Origin: Bdellovibrionaceae bacterium UBA6776
GTDB taxonomy: Bacteria > Bdellovibrionota > Bdellovibrionia > Bdellovibrionales > UBA1609
Assembly (NCBI GenBank): GCA_002453155.1
Contig: DKGG01000025.1
Location: 78,704-132,600, forward strand
DNA: 53,897 bases
Direction: 5' to 3'
The position numbers were made by a program, and so were the translations under genes. This document shows positions 15,538 to 24,884 of the stretch, piece after piece (position 1 is the first letter of the stretch; each line of letters begins with the position of its first letter). The notes below the pieces were generated by a model. That model saw nothing but the letters and a program-made list of their open reading frames with translations. It ran no database searches and had not been told where the DNA came from.

Positions 15538-16557
15538 GTGAAAAAGACAGACCTCCAGTACGAATTTCCAAATGATTTGATTGCCTTGACTCCGGCCCAT
15601 CCCAGCCGAATCTTGCTCAATATTCATGAGCGTTCACCCAAAGAAATTTCGAAGAACGACCTGTTTGATTTGTTTCAACCGGGTGACCTTCTTGTGGTCA
15701 ACGAAACCAAAGTCATTCCGTCTCGACTGCGCTCCAATTGTGGTCTTGAATTTTTATTTATTAAGCCCACAGACCAAAACACCTGGCGGGTTTTGTTTCC
15801 GGCAAAAACCCATTCTTTGGGTGACACTTTTGATTTTCCAGAAGGTCTTCAAGCAGAGTTGGTTCAAAAAGGACTTCCACAAACCGTAAAGCTTACTAAA
15901 AATCTGGATTTAGATTATTTTGACCGTCATGGTTTGATCAATCTTCCTCCCTATATTTTGAGCGAACGAAAAGACGCCAAATATTTGGAGGAAGACAAAG
16001 ACTGGTATCAAACCGCTTGGGCCAAAGATGCGGGGTCTGTGGCGGCTCCCACAGCAAGCCTTCATTTCTCCAATGAAGATTTGGAAGTTCTCAAACAAAA
16101 AGGCATCAAGGTTCAAAAGGTGCTTTTGCATGTGGGGCTTGGTACTTTTTTTCCTTTAAGAACAGAAAACCTTGAAGACCACGACATGCACTTTGAATTT
16201 GTGGATGTGCCGACCGCTGTGATGAACCAAGTGAGTGAAACTCGAAAGCAGGGAAAACGGGTTTGGGCCTTGGGCACCACGGTGGTTCGAGCGCTGGAGT
16301 CGGTGGCAGCAAATAAAATCCCTCTTTCGTCATCGGGAGATCACTATCAGGGAGAGACCAACCTGTTTATCTATCCTCCCTATGAATTTCAGGTGGTGAA
16401 TGGCCTTCTGACGAATTTTCACCAACCCGAGTCGACCCTATTGGCTTTGGTTTGTGCGTTTTTTGGAACGAAAGAGGTGAAAGCCGCTTACGCCTATGCT
16501 ATTGAGAAGCGCTTTCGACTCTTTTCCTATGGAGACCTTTCAGCGTGGATCAAATGA
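15538..16557 (+). CDS. queA: S-adenosylmethionine:tRNA ribosyltransferase-isomerase QueA
   Basis: 339 residues, the normal length. It transfers and rearranges the ribosyl part of AdoMet onto preQ1-modified tRNA to give epoxyqueuosine in the tRNA wobble position. Family landmarks are clear: the start YEFPNDLIA, the R-I-L-L segment, DLLVVNETKVIPSRL, the SVAAPTASLHF block near 170, HVGLGTFFPLR near 200 and TNFHQPESTLL near 295. GTG start with GGGGAGGT directly before it. Its stop overlaps the tgt start (ATGA). Confidence 0.97.
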   Translation: MKKTDLQYEFPNDLIALTPAHPSRILLNIHERSPKEISKNDLFDLFQPGDLLVVNETKVIPSRLRSNCGLEFLFIKPTDQNTWRVLFPAKTHSLGDTFDFPEGLQAELVQKGLPQTVKLTKNLDLDYFDRHGLINLPPYILSERKDAKYLEEDKDWYQTAWAKDAGSVAAPTASLHFSNEDLEVLKQKGIKVQKVLLHVGLGTFFPLRTENLEDHDMHFEFVDVPTAVMNQVSETRKQGKRVWALGTTVVRALESVAANKIPLSSSGDHYQGETNLFIYPPYEFQVVNGLLTNFHQPESTLLALVCAFFGTKEVKAAYAYAIEKRFRLFSYGDLSAWIK

Positions 16558-17660
16558 TTGGAAAATTCAGTGTGGATGCCAAGTCCGGTCAGGCACGGGC
16601 GGGCACTCTCACCACACGCCGAGGGGACATTCAAACTCCTGTGTTTATGCCCGTAGGAACAAAAGCCACTGTAAAATCCATGCTGCCCGAAGAGTTAAAA
16701 GATTTGGGCGCGCAGATCGTTTTAGGGAACACCTACCATTTGCATCTTCGCCCTGGTGAAAAAACCATCAAAAGTTTAGGCGGTCTTCATAAGTTTATGA
16801 ATTGGGACCGGCCCATTCTTACAGACAGTGGAGGCTTTCAGGTTTTTTCATTGTCTCAGTTGTCAAAGATCACTGAAGAGGGTGTGACTTTTCAAAGCCA
16901 TTTGGATGGAGCGAAGCATTTTCTTTCTCCAGAAACCAGCATGCAAATTCAAATGGATTTGGGATCCGACATCATCATGGCCTTTGATGAATGTTTAAAG
17001 TACCCGGCGACCAAAGAAGAAAACATCAAGTCCATGGAGTTGACCATTCGGTGGTTGAAGCGCTCCAAAGAGGCGATGACCGACAAAGGCGCATTGCTTT
17101 TTGGAATTGTTCAAGGGGGATTGGATCTAGAACTTCGCAAGAAGAGCTTGGAAATGACTTTGGATGTAGATCTGCCCGGTTATGCCTTGGGAGGATTCAG
17201 TGTGGGCGAGCCCATTCACTTGATGCACGAATTGGTTCCCCAAGTGGCGCCACTTCTGCCCGAGAACAAGCCCCGCTATTTGATGGGCGTGGGAACTCCG
17301 CTGGATTTGATTTTGTCTGTGGATGCGGGGATTGATATGTTTGACTGTGTGATGCCCACACGGGTTGCTCGCAATGGGACGCTCTATACCTGGCAGGGAA
17401 AAGTGTCTATTAAACGGGCAGAGTACCGCGAAGATCCCAGTCCATTGGATCCAGAATGTGGCTGTTACACCTGCACCAATTACTCAAAAGCTTATTTGCG
17501 CCATTTGTTTCTGTCCGGAGAAATTCTCTCCAGCCGCCTGAACACCATTCACAATCTTTATTTTTATTTGGATTTGATGAAGAAGGCGCGCCGTTCCCTG
17601 TTGGAAGGCCGTTGGGAGGAGTTTCGTGACTTCTGCCTAACGCGCTTTGTAAAGCCCTGA
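16554..17660 (+). CDS. tgt: tRNA-guanine transglycosylase Tgt
   Basis: 368 residues from the ATG at 16554, which overlaps the queA stop; a GTG at 16545 is a less likely start. It exchanges the wobble guanine in GUN tRNAs for preQ1. Landmarks are LGNTYHLHLRPG, TDSGGFQVFS with the catalytic aspartate region, FGIVQGG, the nucleophile region DCVMPTRVARNG, and the C-terminal zinc ligands in CGCYTCTNY with a later histidine. Together with queA, queC and the DUF366 protein it makes up a queuosine group. Confidence 0.97.
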   Translation: MIGKFSVDAKSGQARAGTLTTRRGDIQTPVFMPVGTKATVKSMLPEELKDLGAQIVLGNTYHLHLRPGEKTIKSLGGLHKFMNWDRPILTDSGGFQVFSLSQLSKITEEGVTFQSHLDGAKHFLSPETSMQIQMDLGSDIIMAFDECLKYPATKEENIKSMELTIRWLKRSKEAMTDKGALLFGIVQGGLDLELRKKSLEMTLDVDLPGYALGGFSVGEPIHLMHELVPQVAPLLPENKPRYLMGVGTPLDLILSVDAGIDMFDCVMPTRVARNGTLYTWQGKVSIKRAEYREDPSPLDPECGCYTCTNYSKAYLRHLFLSGEILSSRLNTIHNLYFYLDLMKKARRSLLEGRWEEFRDFCLTRFVKP

Positions 17661-17734
17661 GATTCTTGCTTTTTTGAGCTGTGAAAGAGAATTTAGGGGG
17701 CTTTTCAACCACACACTCAATCGGGAGGAGCTTG

Positions 17735-18094
17735 ATGATTTCTCAAATCGTCCAAACTTTCTTTGTCAGTTTATTCATCGGATCTATGGCTTTTGCTCAA
17801 GCCCCAGGTGCTGGAAAACCAAATCTTTTGGAGCAATTTTTCCCCTTCATTTTGATCTTTTTGGTCTTCTTTTTTCTAGTGATTCGCCCCTCACAAAAAA
17901 GACAAAAAACTCATCAAAACTTTTTAACCAACCTCAAGAGAGGGGATTCGGTTTTGACATCTGGGGGAATTCTGGGAACGATTGAGGGAATCACTGACCA
18001 ATTTGTGGTTTTAGAAATTTCCGATGGAGTCAAAATCCGGATTTTAAAAAGTCAAATTGGGTCTTCCGCTAATGAGGAGAAGAGCAACAAATGA
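17735..18094 (+). CDS. yajC: Preprotein translocase accessory protein YajC
   Basis: 119 residues from the ATG at 17735, with GGAGG six bases upstream. YajC has one membrane helix and associates with SecDF. Here a hydrophobic start with a possible signal-like segment (1-22) is followed by the main helix (FFPFILIFLVFFFLVIRP, 34-51) and the conserved QKRQKTHQNFLTNLKRGD and TSGGILGTI segments. The stop overlaps the secD start by four bases. Confidence 0.95.
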   Translation: MISQIVQTFFVSLFIGSMAFAQAPGAGKPNLLEQFFPFILIFLVFFFLVIRPSQKRQKTHQNFLTNLKRGDSVLTSGGILGTIEGITDQFVVLEISDGVKIRILKSQIGSSANEEKSNK

Positions 18095-19806
18095 TTATCG
18101 AAAGCTTTCGTATTCGTGCCCTAATTATTGTTACGGTTCTGGTGTTTGGAACGCTTTATTTGCTTCCAAACTTTGTGGAGCTTCCGAAGGGCTGGTGGTT
18201 TCATCAACAACCCATCAACTATGGTTTGGATATCAAAGGTGGAGCCCACTTGGTTTACGGAGTGGATGTGAAAAGTGTGATTGAAGAAAAAATCAACCGC
18301 ACCTCTCGCTCTCTGGCCAGTGAATTTAAAGAGCGCCAAATTCCTGTGAATTCGGTGAAGACCAGTGATGATCAAAAGAACATCATTTTAGATTTTCCCG
18401 CCAGCTCAAAAGATGCCGTGACTTCTTATTTGGATGATTTCCATGGAACTTCATTGCAAGTGGTGGAAGAAACGGGCACCTCGATGACCCTTCACTTTTT
18501 GGACACCTACTTGGAACATTTGAAAGGCCAAATCATTCAACAGGCCATCGAAGTGATTCGAAACCGTGTGGATGAGTTTGGTGTTTCCGAACCTGTGATT
18601 GCTGCGCAAGGGGAGAGCCGAGTTTTGGTCCAACTTCCTGGAGTGGATGATCCTCAGCAGGCAAAAGCATTGATCAACAAAACGGCCCGTTTGGAATTTC
18701 GGATGGTTTCCACTGCAATGCCTGGCGATCAAGTTCAAAAGTTGATTGCCGATGCAGAAAAAAATGGAAACTACAAATTGGGAGGGCCCTCAGAAGACGG
18801 TGCTCCCATGTCCTATTCGGCTTACATCAAAAGATTGAATGAGGATTTAAAAGGAAAGATTCCCGAAGGTACGGAAGTGGCCTTTGAGAAAGCCCCTTCG
18901 GCAGTGACTTTGGAAGCGGGAAAGATTCCTTATCTTCTAAATAAAGATTCCGATTTGACCGGAGACCAGTTGGAAGACGCTTATGTGAGCTACAGCCAAG
19001 ACAACGGAAAACCGTTGGTCATCTTTGCTTTTGATCCAGATGGGCGTCGTCGATTTTCAGAAATCACCGGTGAAAATGTGGGCAAATTGATGGCCATCGT
19101 TTTGGATGACGTGGTTCAGTCTGCTCCCCAGATTCAAGGCAAGATTGATTCTCGAACTGCGCAGATCACTCTTGGAAGTGGTCGACGCAACGACGACTTG
19201 ATGAAAGAAGCTCAGTTTATTGCAACCACTCTTCGTGCAGGAGCATTGCCAGCAGCTCTGGAGCAAATGGAAGAGCGCACCGTGGGTCCGACCCTGGGTG
19301 CAGACTCCATTCAAAAGGGGAAGGTGGCCGGACTTGTTGGACTTGTGATCGTCGCTCTGTTTATGGTTGTTTGGTACAAAGTCTCTGGCTTGATTGCCAC
19401 CATTGCATTGACCGCAAACGTATTTTGCCTGTTGGCGATTTTGTCGGCCTTGGGAGCAACACTCACTTTGCCGGGTATCGCGGGGATTGTTTTGACCTTG
19501 GGTATGGCTGTGGATGCCAACGTGATTATCTTTGAGCGGATCAAAGAAGAAATGGCCAAAGGCTCTTCCTGGAGCGGCGCCATGAAAGATGGCTACCGTC
19601 ATGCGTTTTCTGCGATTATGGATTCAAACGTTACAACGGCAATGGCCGGTGTGATTTTGTTCTACTTCGGTTCAGGCCCAATTCGTGGGTTTGGAGTGAC
19701 TTTGATCGCAGGTATTGTGACTTCGTTGTTCACAGCGATTTTCGTTACACGCTTTATTTTTGATTTTATGGTTTTAAAACTGAAGACCAAATCGGTCAGC
19801 ATTTAG
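18091..19806 (+). CDS. secD: Protein translocase subunit SecD
   Basis: 571 residues. SecD and SecF use the proton gradient to pull proteins through SecYEG on the periplasmic side. Visible: first membrane helix (10-28), GLDIKGGAHLVYGV (the D1 motif near 45), the large periplasmic region with QAIEVIRNRVDEFGV-like sequence, and a C-terminal bundle of five helices with GMAVDANVIIFERIKEE and MDSNVTTA. Length is typical. Operon yajC-secD-secF. Confidence 0.97.
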   Translation: MIIESFRIRALIIVTVLVFGTLYLLPNFVELPKGWWFHQQPINYGLDIKGGAHLVYGVDVKSVIEEKINRTSRSLASEFKERQIPVNSVKTSDDQKNIILDFPASSKDAVTSYLDDFHGTSLQVVEETGTSMTLHFLDTYLEHLKGQIIQQAIEVIRNRVDEFGVSEPVIAAQGESRVLVQLPGVDDPQQAKALINKTARLEFRMVSTAMPGDQVQKLIADAEKNGNYKLGGPSEDGAPMSYSAYIKRLNEDLKGKIPEGTEVAFEKAPSAVTLEAGKIPYLLNKDSDLTGDQLEDAYVSYSQDNGKPLVIFAFDPDGRRRFSEITGENVGKLMAIVLDDVVQSAPQIQGKIDSRTAQITLGSGRRNDDLMKEAQFIATTLRAGALPAALEQMEERTVGPTLGADSIQKGKVAGLVGLVIVALFMVVWYKVSGLIATIALTANVFCLLAILSALGATLTLPGIAGIVLTLGMAVDANVIIFERIKEEMAKGSSWSGAMKDGYRHAFSAIMDSNVTTAMAGVILFYFGSGPIRGFGVTLIAGIVTSLFTAIFVTRFIFDFMVLKLKTKSVSI

Positions 19807-19822
19807 GGAAGGTCTGAATAAC

Positions 19823-20749
19823 ATGTCAAAATATGATTTTGGACGATTTGATTTTTTAAAGTTCTCAATCCCCTTTGCGGTGGTTTCCGTGGTGCTCACC
19901 TTTATGGCTTTGGGGGACATTTTCCTTCAAGGTTTCAACTACGGTGTGGACTTCGCGGGCGGAACAGAAATTCAAGTGCAGTTTGGGGCTCCGGTGAAAG
20001 CCAGCCAAGTGAGAGAGTTCACCACTCAAGTGGGCTTTCCAGATGCTTCGGTTCAGTCCATTGGCGATGACAATGAGTTTTTGATTCGCATCGGGACTGT
20101 GGCTGGAAAGACGGAGTCTGAAACCAACACCATCTTGAATGAGACGATTAAAAAGATCACTGACGGTTTGACTCAGCACTTTTCTGCAGAGTCTCCCAAT
20201 GTGCGGCGAGTGGATACGGTGGGTCCTCAGGTGGGAAGTGAGTTGAAGAAAAACGGAATCTTGGCCGCCTTCTATGCACTTCTTTTGATTTTGATCTATA
20301 TCGGACTTCGGTTTGATTATGAGTTTGCACCAGGAGCCGTGTTCTGTCTTTTCCATGATGCGATCATCACCATGGGGATTTACTCCATCTTTGATTTGGA
20401 AGTGACGGTTCAAACCATGGCGGCCATTTTGACCATCATAGGTTACTCGCTGAACGACACCATCATTATTTTTGACCGTATGAGAGAAAACGCAGAAGTG
20501 TATCGTGGCAAAGATTTTCGCTGGCTTGCGAATCGATCCATGAACGACACTTTGTCGCGAACTCTTTTGACCAGTATCACCACCTTTTTAACGGTGACTG
20601 CGATGTACTTTTTGGCGGGCGGTGTGATTGCTGATTTCGCATTGACCATGATGATTGGTATCATTCTTGGAACCTACTCCACAATGTATGTGGCGATTCC
20701 ACTGGTCTTGTTTTTTGATAAAATGCAGAAGTCCTTTAAAAAGGCATAA
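19823..20749 (+). CDS. secF: Protein translocase subunit SecF
   Basis: 308 residues. First helix near 17-36, the GVDFAGGTEIQVQF motif near 40, a periplasmic domain to about 140, and five further helices with GYSLNDTIIIFDRMREN and LLTSITTFLTV. It starts 16 bases after secD with a separate ribosome-binding site. Usual length for the family. Confidence 0.97.
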   Translation: MSKYDFGRFDFLKFSIPFAVVSVVLTFMALGDIFLQGFNYGVDFAGGTEIQVQFGAPVKASQVREFTTQVGFPDASVQSIGDDNEFLIRIGTVAGKTESETNTILNETIKKITDGLTQHFSAESPNVRRVDTVGPQVGSELKKNGILAAFYALLLILIYIGLRFDYEFAPGAVFCLFHDAIITMGIYSIFDLEVTVQTMAAILTIIGYSLNDTIIIFDRMRENAEVYRGKDFRWLANRSMNDTLSRTLLTSITTFLTVTAMYFLAGGVIADFALTMMIGIILGTYSTMYVAIPLVLFFDKMQKSFKKA

Positions 20750-20793
20750 ATAAAATAAACGGGTTCGTTGAATTGAAGTGAGGAAAGACCCAA

Positions 20794-21069
20794 ATGGCAA
20801 AGAATAAAAGCGCAGAAGACGTCACACACCGATTGGCAAAAAAAATTTTAGATCGTGTGCGAGTGATTCGAGATTCTTTGCCAGTTTTGGGAAAAGAAAC
20901 TTCTAAAAAGAAGGCTTCAAAGAAAACGTCTAAAAAGAGCAGTCCCAAAAGCACGGTCTCAAAAACATCCAAGAAAAAAGCTTCGAAAAAGGCATCTTCG
21001 AAAGCTTCATCCTCTCGAAAAAAGACCTCCGGAAAGGTCAAAAAAGTTGGTTCGAAACGAAAAAAATAA
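20794..21069 (+). CDS. Small lysine-rich protein with a histone H1-like tail
   Basis: 91 residues. The first 38 form a soluble helical start (RLAKKILDRVRVIRDSLPVL); the rest is nearly all K, S, T and A with KKASKK-type repeats. Such tails bind nucleic acid in other bacterial H1-like proteins. Its last 23 bases overlap the start of queC, and the overlap suggests coupled expression. A DNA- or RNA-binding role is inference from composition alone. Confidence 0.72.
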   Translation: MAKNKSAEDVTHRLAKKILDRVRVIRDSLPVLGKETSKKKASKKTSKKSSPKSTVSKTSKKKASKKASSKASSSRKKTSGKVKKVGSKRKK

Positions 21070-21754
21070 TGCAGTGATTTTGTTGTCCTCGGGCTTGGAT
21101 TCCTCGGTGAATCTGGTGCGTGCCCTTGAGGACTTTGATGTGGTTTTGGCTCTGACCTTTGATTATGGGCAGATGGCTGCGGTCAAAGAAATGGAGTCTG
21201 CAAAGGCGCTTTGCGAAACTTATAAAATTCCCCACAGAGAAGTGGACCTCAAATGGTTTTCGGAATTCAGTGAATCCGCTTTAAACCAGAAGAAAGCTCT
21301 TCCTCTGAAAGAAACTCTAAATATCAGCGATTTGGAAACTTCGAAGTCTTCCGCAAAGTCGGTTTGGGTTCCCAACCGGAATGGAATTTTTCTCAATATC
21401 GCTGCTGGGTATGCAGAGGGCATGGGTGCGCAAGTGGTGATTCCTGGTTTTAACAAGGAAGAAGCCACCACCTTTCCAGACAATTCCAAAGACTATATCG
21501 AAAGTTTAAATCATGCTTTTGGCTTTTCAACCGAAGGTCGTGTGAGTGTTCATTGTTTCACCACAGACCTAGAGAAAACGGAGATTGTAAAATTGGGTCA
21601 GGATTTGAATTTGGATTTTTCAAAAATTTGGCCCTGTTATCAGTCTATGGATCAATGGTGCGGAAGTTGTGAGTCTTGTTTAAGATTTGCACGGGCGCTA
21701 GGAGCCAATGGACTCTCTTTTGAAGAGCTTCAGGCGAAGTCAGGGAGGTTTTAA
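21047..21754 (+). CDS. queC: 7-cyano-7-deazaguanine synthase QueC
   Basis: 235 residues. It converts 7-carboxy-7-deazaguanine with ammonia and ATP to preQ0, an early step to queuosine. The PP-loop ATP site reads LLSSGLDSS near residue 12-20; the second serine/glycine is changed from the usual SGGLDS. The C-terminal zinc site is complete: C-YQSMDQW-C-GS-C-ES-C near 200-215. The TTG start overlaps the preceding gene; an internal start at the next methionine would cut the PP-loop. It is followed by the DUF366 gene with no gap. Confidence 0.93.
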   Translation: MVRNEKNNAVILLSSGLDSSVNLVRALEDFDVVLALTFDYGQMAAVKEMESAKALCETYKIPHREVDLKWFSEFSESALNQKKALPLKETLNISDLETSKSSAKSVWVPNRNGIFLNIAAGYAEGMGAQVVIPGFNKEEATTFPDNSKDYIESLNHAFGFSTEGRVSVHCFTTDLEKTEIVKLGQDLNLDFSKIWPCYQSMDQWCGSCESCLRFARALGANGLSFEELQAKSGRF

Positions 21755-22321
21755 ATGAAGTTCAAACACTATGATCAAACGATGACCTATGATGGAAGCC
21801 AGTTGCATTCGCTGTTTAATTATTTAAAGCACGACATGATGGGCGATTCTCTCTTGAGTTTTATTGGTCCCTGCCAAGTGTCTTTGGCCGAAATGGTGGA
21901 TGGTGAAGATAAAAAGGAAAAGGCGAAAATTTGCTCTAAAGAAATGCTTCATTTTGTGGTTGAGATTTTTCACCAGTCACTTTTTTCTGCGGTTTGTATG
22001 CAGCGATTGATGGCGGACTTAAGCATTTCTCGAATCATTGATTTGTCTCCTAAGGAAGAAGCAAAAACACTTCGAAGATCTGGAGATGACATTTACCTCA
22101 AAGACAAAAAACTCAGTATTTCGGTGGCAACCTCAAGTCCAGTCAGTCAGCTGATCCACTTTGCCATCAACACCACAACCGAAGGGACGCCGGTTCCAAC
22201 AATCAGTTTGAAAGAGTTGGAAGTTGATCCTTTAGAGCTCGCAAAGCGCATTGGTGAGTCTGTGGTGGCCGAATACGACGATATTCTTGCTGCCACCACC
22301 AAAGTCCACTGGGTGAAATAG
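21755..22321 (+). CDS. DUF366 family protein, probable queuosine-linked enzyme
   Basis: 188 residues. I recognise the DUF366 family from its order of segments: Y-DGSQL near the start, GDS-x-L-SFIGPC, MVD-x-ED, a central MLHF-x-VE-x-F, RRSGDD-x-Y-x-x-D-KKLSISVAT-S and the NTTTEGTPVPT block. The family has no established reaction known to me. It begins directly after queC and shares its operon, which argues for a role in the deazapurine pathway or tRNA modification. Ends four bases from the convergent nitrilase gene. Confidence 0.8.
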   Translation: MKFKHYDQTMTYDGSQLHSLFNYLKHDMMGDSLLSFIGPCQVSLAEMVDGEDKKEKAKICSKEMLHFVVEIFHQSLFSAVCMQRLMADLSISRIIDLSPKEEAKTLRRSGDDIYLKDKKLSISVATSSPVSQLIHFAINTTTEGTPVPTISLKELEVDPLELAKRIGESVVAEYDDILAATTKVHWVK

Positions 22322-22324
22322 TTA

Positions 22325-23218
22325 TCAGCTGATTTTGACATGATCGACCACTTTTAGAAGTTCGGCGGTGGTGTGACTGTCTCTCAAGGGCAGAACGGTT
22401 CCGCTGGCGCGACTGCTGTCGATCAAATCCAAGTTTAATTCACCGATGACCATGTTTTCCAAGTTGGCTTGGCCTTCCGCCAAAATGCCGTCTCGAGAAA
22501 AAGGAAAATCGCTGGGAGTCAAAATGGACGCTTGTCCATAGTTCATCGATACGGCCGGTACCATGGGAAGGGATCCCACGGTTCCGGAATGAATCACAAA
22601 CAATTGGTTTTCAATGGCTCGGGCTTGAGCGCAGTAGCGCACCCGCAAAAATCCTTGGCGGTCATCGGTGCAACTGGGAACCACCAAAATACGAACCCCT
22701 TCACGGGCGGCCACGCGGGCAATTTCCGGGAACTCCACATCGTAGCAAATGGTGATGGCCATCTTTCCAAACTCGGTGTCAAATATGCGCAAGCGTTCCC
22801 CGGCACTGACCAACCAATCTTCCGATTCGAAGCGAGTCATGTGAAGTTTCACCTGAGACTCTGCATTGTTGGAGTTTGGACCTGTTACATAAGAGCGGTT
22901 GTAAATCTTCTCGCCATTTTCAGAAAAACTGGGAATGGTTCCGCCCACAATATGAATCTTGTACTTGTGCGAAAGCTCGAGGAGCAAATTCTTTACGCGC
23001 TCTTCTTGATCTGCAAGTCGGCGGATCTGCTCACTGATCGGTTCCTTGGTGTCGCCCAAGGTCAGCAATTGAGTGGTGAAGTATTCAGGAAAGACCAAAA
23101 GTTTCACTTTGTAGTCTTCTGCAGTTTCCACAAGACTGGAAACTTGATCTTCAAACTCCGTAAAGGATTTCACAGGGCGAATGTAATATTGAAGTGCGGC
23201 GACGCGAATTTTATTCAT
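22325..23218 (-). CDS. Carbon-nitrogen hydrolase (nitrilase superfamily)
   Basis: 297 residues with the complete E-K-C triad: E45 in VFPEYF, K124 in QVKLHM and C158 in ITICYDVEFPE. Such enzymes cleave amides or nitriles; the substrate cannot be told from sequence, but the form resembles the amidohydrolase branch with an R-F-E after the lysine. It is cytosolic, without a signal peptide. Located 12 bases after the envelope gene on the same strand, hence probably the last gene of the nfu group. Confidence 0.92.
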   Translation of the reverse strand: MNKIRVAALQYYIRPVKSFTEFEDQVSSLVETAEDYKVKLLVFPEYFTTQLLTLGDTKEPISEQIRRLADQEERVKNLLLELSHKYKIHIVGGTIPSFSENGEKIYNRSYVTGPNSNNAESQVKLHMTRFESEDWLVSAGERLRIFDTEFGKMAITICYDVEFPEIARVAAREGVRILVVPSCTDDRQGFLRVRYCAQARAIENQLFVIHSGTVGSLPMVPAVSMNYGQASILTPSDFPFSRDGILAEGQANLENMVIGELNLDLIDSSRASGTVLPLRDSHTTAELLKVVDHVKIS

Positions 23219-23230
23219 GAAACAAGAGTT

Positions 23231-24208
23231 TCATCGATTTACAGGAGAATCAAGGCTCGCGCGGATTTTTAACCAAATCACGGCAGACTGCCCCAGTTGC
23301 AAATCTGTTTGCGTGGTGCGGGAATAACTTTCTCCCGTTTTTAATTTTTGATCGTACACGTATGCGACCTTCAATTCGGCCATCACTTTTCGATGAACTG
23401 GCGCTTTTAAAAATGCGGCGAGTTCTTTTTCGTCCAAGTAAATGCGCTCGTCACTGTTGGTGCGTTGATACAAAAAATAACTGGATTGGCGCCAGCTGGA
23501 TTCGATTCCTCCATTGAAAAATGGAGGTCCATAGGACAGCTGCGTGGAGTAAAAATAAGGTCCACCCGTCACGCGAAAATTCCATTTGGGAAAATTCACG
23601 TAGCTCACAGTTAAGAACGGAGCACCCAAGCTGTAAGTCCATCCGGACTCTGTGGGAATCACATAGACAAATCCTGGCAAGGGAATGCCGGGCAAAAAAG
23701 ATCGTGTCGAAGAGTAATTGGCGACAAACAGCCAGTAGTTTTCCTTGCGGCGGATCAGATTCCCCAAGGGAGCCCACACCGCATTGAAGCTGATGGTGGT
23801 TTCATCGAAGGAATGAAAAGGCTGATCACTGGGGGAGTTCACGCCGAACTCCATCAAATAGCGGTGATCTCCTTCCCAAGAAAGAAGTCCGCGAAAATCC
23901 GGATCTTCCAATTGATCCCCAAACGAAGCCTGCTTTTCAAAATTCTCTAAAGTGTAATTGGCTTGAACTTTATAGCTGCACTCCTTCAGGAATTCACATT
24001 TCAATTTTTGCGACGTCAGTGAAAATTCCGATGTGGAATGTTTTCCCAAGGGAGAATTCCAAGCGGACGTGGCGTGTTTGTGAGACGCATGAAATTGTGG
24101 TTCTGTTTTGCTGCGATAAAGCTCTTGAAACAAGAGGCTTTGCGACCATGCCGCTGGCGAGAAGAGAACCCAAATCAAACCAAGGGCGGCAAAGCTTTTT
24201 CCACTCAT
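23231..24208 (-). CDS. Exported beta-rich envelope protein
   Basis: 325 residues with a signal peptide (1-22, cut after WSQ-type sequence). The mature part alternates aromatic and polar residues over most of its length and looks like an outer-membrane barrel or a related beta-rich protein, though the last residue is not aromatic. The ATG overlaps the stop of the Nfu gene by one base (TGATG). Two cysteines lie near 70-76. Function unknown. Confidence 0.72.
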   Translation of the reverse strand: MSGKSFAALGLIWVLFSPAAWSQSLLFQELYRSKTEPQFHASHKHATSAWNSPLGKHSTSEFSLTSQKLKCEFLKECSYKVQANYTLENFEKQASFGDQLEDPDFRGLLSWEGDHRYLMEFGVNSPSDQPFHSFDETTISFNAVWAPLGNLIRRKENYWLFVANYSSTRSFLPGIPLPGFVYVIPTESGWTYSLGAPFLTVSYVNFPKWNFRVTGGPYFYSTQLSYGPPFFNGGIESSWRQSSYFLYQRTNSDERIYLDEKELAAFLKAPVHRKVMAELKVAYVYDQKLKTGESYSRTTQTDLQLGQSAVIWLKIRASLDSPVNR

Positions 24209-24759
24209 CAGATCGCAACGACCTCTTTGACTTCCGGAAGAATCTCTTTCAATCGGGATTCAATGCCTTCTTTCAAAGTGTAGGTGGAGCTGGGACATCC
24301 CGCACAGGCTCCCACCATATGGAGGTAAACCACTCCATTTTTAAAATCCTCAAACAGTATGTCTCCGCCATCCATTTGAACGGCGGGACGAACTTCGTTT
24401 TCAATAAAGGCATAAATTTTTTGAGTGAGAGGATCGTTCAATGTGCGTTTTGGTGTGCTTGCCTCTTCCTCAGGCAGAAGGGCTTTCTGACCGGATTCGA
24501 AGTGCTCTTCTAGGATCTGAGCCAAGGGGTCGGCAAGGGTTTCCCACTCCACCCATTCTTCTTTGGTGATGGTCACTGCATTGGGTTGAATCATCACCCC
24601 TGCGCACCAAGGAAACCCAAAGAGCTTTTGAGCCAGTGGAGACTGGGTCGTAGCGCTTTCTTTTTGAAAGTCTTTGGTTCGATCCGCAATGGGAGCAGTG
24701 GTGAAAATAAACTTCATGGCGTGTGGATTTGGGGTGGCTTCGTAAATGACTTGATTCAT
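24208..24759 (-). CDS. Nfu-type iron-sulphur scaffold protein
   Basis: 183 residues. The N-terminal domain (1-90, TPNPHAMKF) is the Nfu N-terminal fold; the C-terminal domain (105-183) is the NifU C-terminal fold with RPAVQMDGGD and the cluster-binding C152-A-G-C155. It carries and hands on iron-sulphur clusters to client enzymes. Length and domain order match bacterial and mitochondrial Nfu proteins. First gene of a minus-strand group of three. Divergent from the aldolase gene across a 125-base region. Confidence 0.93.
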   Translation of the reverse strand: MNQVIYEATPNPHAMKFIFTTAPIADRTKDFQKESATTQSPLAQKLFGFPWCAGVMIQPNAVTITKEEWVEWETLADPLAQILEEHFESGQKALLPEEEASTPKRTLNDPLTQKIYAFIENEVRPAVQMDGGDILFEDFKNGVVYLHMVGACAGCPSSTYTLKEGIESRLKEILPEVKEVVAI

Positions 24760-24884
24760 AGCAGGGACCTTATCTCATTCTTGAGGAAATGTCCTCCTTA
24801 GTTGCCTTGGGAATTAAATTATGGGAAATCTTTTAAAATTATTCGAATGCGGAATTCACATCAAAATTCAGAAGAGGAGCGCAA

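Noticed and set aside
22469..23272. 267-residue plus-strand frame opposite the nitrilase gene
   Set aside because: It is the reverse frame of a clear enzyme with an intact catalytic triad, has biased composition and no ribosome-binding site.
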